This document shows positions 61,435 through 64,000 of a DNA stretch of 64,000 nt, piece by piece. The stretch is taken from assembly GCA_900450455.1 (NCBI GenBank), contig UGGN01000001.1, positions 310,001-374,000 on the forward strand, written 5' to 3'. The translations under genes were made by a program, and so were the position numbers. Source of the stretch: [Eubacterium] infirmum (lineage in GTDB: Bacteria > Bacillota > Clostridia > Peptostreptococcales > Anaerovoracaceae). Below the pieces are notes generated by a model, which did not search any database, had not been told where the DNA came from, and saw only the letters and a program-made list of their open reading frames with translations. The first letter of the stretch is position 1; each line of letters begins with the position of its first letter.

Positions 61435-62580
61435 ATGTTCAAAAAGTTATTGAGATTCGCTCTAGCCATAATAGGCGCTTTGATAGGTTATGGAATTTCT
61501 ATTGGAACTAAGTATCTTTTGATATACTCCGACTCGTCATACGAGGCATATTTCAAAAGCAACCATCAATATTTTATAGCGGCAATTATTTCTTTATTAT
61601 TCGCAATTATGTTTTATCGCTTGGCGCCGCTTATCTCAAGGCAGAGCGTCAAGGTTGCCGGCAAGATTGAGGATGATCTTCAAGGGGTTTCCGGAAACGA
61701 CATTCTTGCAGGAGCTATAGGCCTTATATTCGGACTTATTATCGCATTCTTTATAACCCAGATTTTCGCAAGTATTACAAATCAATATTTGTACGTTATC
61801 ATTACACTGATAGTCTACATGATTATGGGATTTATTGGCGCGGTTGTAGCGAACAAAAAGGGAAAAGAAATAATTTCTCAGATGTTCATAGCGAGGAGAA
61901 ACAGCGATGCAGCTCAGAATACGAACCCCGCTCAAGCAACACGCTTTTCGGTAGGCGGCAAGGGACGTAAGCAGAGCAATTTGATTCCTAAAATTCTGGA
62001 CACAAGCGTAATAATCGACGGGCGAATTGCAGAGATTATTAAGACCGGATTCCTAGAGGGACCTATAGTAATACCGGAATTTGTTTTGGTAGAGCTAAGG
62101 CATATAGCGGATTCATCCGATTCTCTGAAGAGGACAAGAGGTCGCAGAGGTCTTGACATCCTCAACAGGATTCAAAGCGACTACGGAATCGATATATATA
62201 ACACGGAGAGCGAGAAGGGACTTAAGGAAATACCCGAGGTTGACGTTAAGCTCCTAAAACTTGCACAGATAATGGGTGGTAAAGTCGTTACAAACGACTT
62301 TAACCTGAATAAGGTCGCAAGGATTAACGGCGTGGATGTTTTGAATATAAACGAGCTGGCTAACACGCTAAAGCCGGTTGTAATTCCAGGCGAAAAAATG
62401 ACGGTTACTCCGGTTAAACAGGGAAAAGATTCCCAGCAGTCCATCGCCTATCTCGACGATGGAACTATGGTAGTTCTTGAGGATGGTAAGAACTATATCG
62501 GTAAGACTAGAGAGATAACCGTAACCAGTGTGCTTCAAACATCGGCAGGCAGAATGATTTTCGGAAGAGTAAGGGTATAA
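61435..62580 (+). CDS. PIN/TRAM-domain membrane protein (YacL-type)
   Basis: 381 residues. Four membrane helices (about 5-145), then a PIN nuclease-like domain starting [14 protein letters not shown] with [28 protein letters not shown] and [12 protein letters not shown] carrying acidic residues, and a C-terminal TRAM domain. AAAGGAGGTG lies before ATG 61435. ispDF follows one base after the stop, a neighbourhood typical of Firmicutes. RNA-related activity is inferred only. Confidence 0.93.
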   Translation: MFKKLLRFALAIIGALIGYGISIGTKYLLIYSDSSYEAYFKSNHQYFIAAIISLLFAIMFYRLAPLISRQSVKVAGKIEDDLQGVSGNDILAGAIGLIFGLIIAFFITQIFASITNQYLYVIITLIVYMIMGFIGAVVANKKGKEIISQMFIARRNSDAAQNTNPAQATRFSVGGKGRKQSNLIPKILDTSVIIDGRIAEIIKTGFLEGPIVIPEFVLVELRHIADSSDSLKRTRGRRGLDILNRIQSDYGIDIYNTESEKGLKEIPEVDVKLLKLAQIMGGKVVTNDFNLNKVARINGVDVLNINELANTLKPVVIPGEKMTVTPVKQGKDSQQSIAYLDDGTMVVLEDGKNYIGKTREITVTSVLQTSAGRMIFGRVRV

Positions 62581-62581
62581 G

Positions 62582-63724
62582 ATGTATCATAACAGGAGAG
62601 TCTATGCCGTGATTGTGGCAGGTGGCAGGGGAACCCGCATGAAGGCGCCAAAGCCGAAGCAATTCCTTTACATAGGCGGCAAGACGATTTTAGAAAAGAC
62701 GGTAGACAAGTTCAAAAGAAGCTCACTTATCGACGAGATAATTGTCGTAACTGCACAGGACTATTTTGAGCAAACGGAAGAGCTGTTTCACAATTTCGGA
62801 AAGAGCCTGAGCATCATCGCAGGAGGTGCAAGAAGGCAGGATTCGGTTTCGAATGCGCTCAGATATCTGAAGCAGAAAGGCGTTTCTGAGGATGATATTG
62901 TTTTGATACACGATGGGGTTAGGCCATATATTGAACTTGATATTATTACCTCAATTGTAAAAGAGGCTTCCGAAACCGGTGCAGCAATTCCTTGCATCAT
63001 GCCAAAGGACACAATAAGAGATATAAACTCGGGAAGTCTTGAGCGCAGTGACTTACGCTGCGTTCAGACTCCTCAGGGGTTTTCTACAACTCTTTTGATG
63101 GATGCATATAACAAAGCTTTTGCCGAGGGTGGTGATTTCACGGACGATGCGAGTATTGCAGAGGCCTTTGGACATAAGGTGTCGCTGGTCGATGGCAGTG
63201 AAGCGAATATTAAAATAACAACGCCGGAGGATATCGTTTTGGAAACAAGAATCGGAAAAGGCTTTGATGTGCATAGGCTTGTAGAGGGCAGGGCTCTCAT
63301 TTTGGGGGGCGTCAAGATTCCTTTTGAGAAGGGTCTTTTGGGACATTCGGATGCGGATGTGCTAATACATGCTTTGATAGATGCAATTCTAGGTGCTGCT
63401 TCAATGGGAGATATAGGGAGATTGTTTCCCGATACGGATCCTGCATATAAAGATGCTTCGAGCTTGGTGCTACTAGAGAGAACATGGAATGCAGTAAAGT
63501 ACAGGGGATATGATTTTGTGAATGCGGACATTACTGTAATTTGTGAAAAACCTAAGCTTGCCGCACATGTGGCAAAGATGGAGGATAATATCTGCAATGT
63601 GTTAAATATTAGCAGAGAGAGAATAAATATTAAGGCGACTACGACCGAAAAGCTCGGTTTTACGGGCAGAGGTGAGGGCATTGCAGCGGAGGCTGTGTGT
63701 ATTTTATCCTGCAGCCCTAAGTAG
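62582..63724 (+). CDS. ispDF: Bifunctional IspD/IspF enzyme of isoprenoid synthesis
   Basis: 380 residues. The N-terminal IspD part (1-220) has [19 protein letters not shown] and VQTPQGF and makes CDP-methylerythritol. The C-terminal IspF part (about 222-380) has [28 protein letters not shown] and GRLFPDTDP and makes the cyclic diphosphate. Both catalytic sets appear intact. It serves the MEP pathway, feeding undecaprenyl carrier made elsewhere. It starts one base after the PIN/TRAM stop, so translation is coupled. Confidence 0.95.
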   Translation: MYHNRRVYAVIVAGGRGTRMKAPKPKQFLYIGGKTILEKTVDKFKRSSLIDEIIVVTAQDYFEQTEELFHNFGKSLSIIAGGARRQDSVSNALRYLKQKGVSEDDIVLIHDGVRPYIELDIITSIVKEASETGAAIPCIMPKDTIRDINSGSLERSDLRCVQTPQGFSTTLLMDAYNKAFAEGGDFTDDASIAEAFGHKVSLVDGSEANIKITTPEDIVLETRIGKGFDVHRLVEGRALILGGVKIPFEKGLLGHSDADVLIHALIDAILGAASMGDIGRLFPDTDPAYKDASSLVLLERTWNAVKYRGYDFVNADITVICEKPKLAAHVAKMEDNICNVLNISRERINIKATTTEKLGFTGRGEGIAAEAVCILSCSPK

Positions 63725-63802
63725 GATATTTAAAATTTGATAAATACTGTAGCAACAGCTACAACAGAAATATAGATTGAATAGAATGGAGATATAATTT
63801 CA

Positions 63803-64000
63803 ATGAGACTATCTAAAATGTACGTCAGAACTCTGAGAGAACTACCTGCTGAGGCGGAAATTCCAAGCCATATTCTGCTGCTTCGTACGGGAATGATACG
63901 CAAGCTTGCGTCGGGAATTTACGGATTTATGCCGCTGGGTTGGAGAACTCTCCACAAGATTGAGAATATAATCCGTGAGGAGATGGATAAGAGCGGAGCG
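63803..64000 (+). CDS. proS: Proline--tRNA ligase, N-terminal fragment cut by the window end
   Basis: First 66 codons only. [46 protein letters not shown] is the conserved start of class II bacterial ProRS. ATG 63803 follows TGGAGAT. It is 78 bp after ispDF and probably in the same unit; a 6-bp hairpin TGTAGC/GCTACA (63749-63764) lies between, without a T run. No T-box was seen here. Confidence 0.93.
   Translation, partial: MRLSKMYVRTLRELPAEAEIPSHILLLRTGMIRKLASGIYGFMPLGWRTLHKIENIIREEMDKSGA

Overview
The window looks like chromosome of a low-GC, strictly anaerobic Firmicute of class Clostridia. It carries a complete Rnf operon, a class III ribonucleotide reductase, superoxide reductase plus rubrerythrin instead of catalase, an ECF transporter core, an IspDF fusion and Cna_B/sortase-type surface proteins. 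Overall gene content suggests the Anaerovoracaceae/Mogibacterium-like (family XIII) branch; this is a judgement from protein character and was not tested by a search.

Layout. 1-3.7 kb: 3' part of a Cna_B-repeat surface protein whose start lies outside the window. 3.8-5.9 kb: an iron-type module (DtxR-family repressor, DUF3793 protein, flavodoxin) with three related operator palindromes. 6.1-8.8 kb: two acidic membrane proteins of unknown role. 8.9-21.4 kb: housekeeping genes (UPF0182, glutamine synthetase, serS, cardiolipin synthase, Orn/Lys/Arg decarboxylase, nrdG-nrdD with two NrdR boxes). 21.5-22.8 kb: IS256/IS1249-type element, copy 1. 22.9-24.0 kb: lysE/hxlR. 24.2-29.2 kb: rnfCDGEAB. 29.4-33.1 kb: aminopeptidase P, Gx transporter, NusG-II protein and ApbE, the last three belonging to the flavinylation/Rnf theme. 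33.2-39.2 kb: MocR regulator, ecfA1-ecfA2-ecfT-trmB, tRNA-Gly(CCC), rhodanese, hydrolase. 39.3-39.9 kb: IS200-type element. 40-42.7 kb: uppP, then a Tyr-rich leader peptide and attenuator-like region before an NhaC-family transporter. 42.7-49.7 kb: accessory stretch with small membrane proteins, a SUKH protein, an IS110 element, exoA, an EamA transporter whose 3' end is hit by IS copy 2, and small proteins. 49.8-52.2 kb: an iron-box-controlled surface protein with an FMN-attachment motif. 52.4-64 kb: nucleoside kinase, Na/Pi symporter, dfx, perR-rbr, a two-component system, PIN/TRAM protein, ispDF and the start of proS.

How the parts connect. Four sites share a palindrome of the form GTTAG-N6-CTAAC or a close relative. 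They lie at the DtxR gene, in front of DUF3793-flavodoxin (two sites) and over the promoter of the surface protein at 49.9 kb, giving a readable local metal regulon. Rnf, ApbE, NusG-II and Gx form an electron-transfer/flavinylation neighbourhood, and the surface protein at 49.9 kb carries a matching Dxx(S/T)GA(T/S) motif, so it may be another ApbE substrate. A Fur/PerR box controls perR-rbr.

The most novel-looking item is the 31-codon leader ORF at 40993-41088. It ends in five consecutive Tyr codons and is followed by mutually exclusive RNA pairings and a terminator upstream of the NhaC-family gene. This suggests ribosome-mediated attenuation by tyrosine of a tyrosine transporter. Two nearly identical IS256/IS1249-type copies in opposite orientation, each with an 8-bp target duplication, bracket 26 kb of chromosome.
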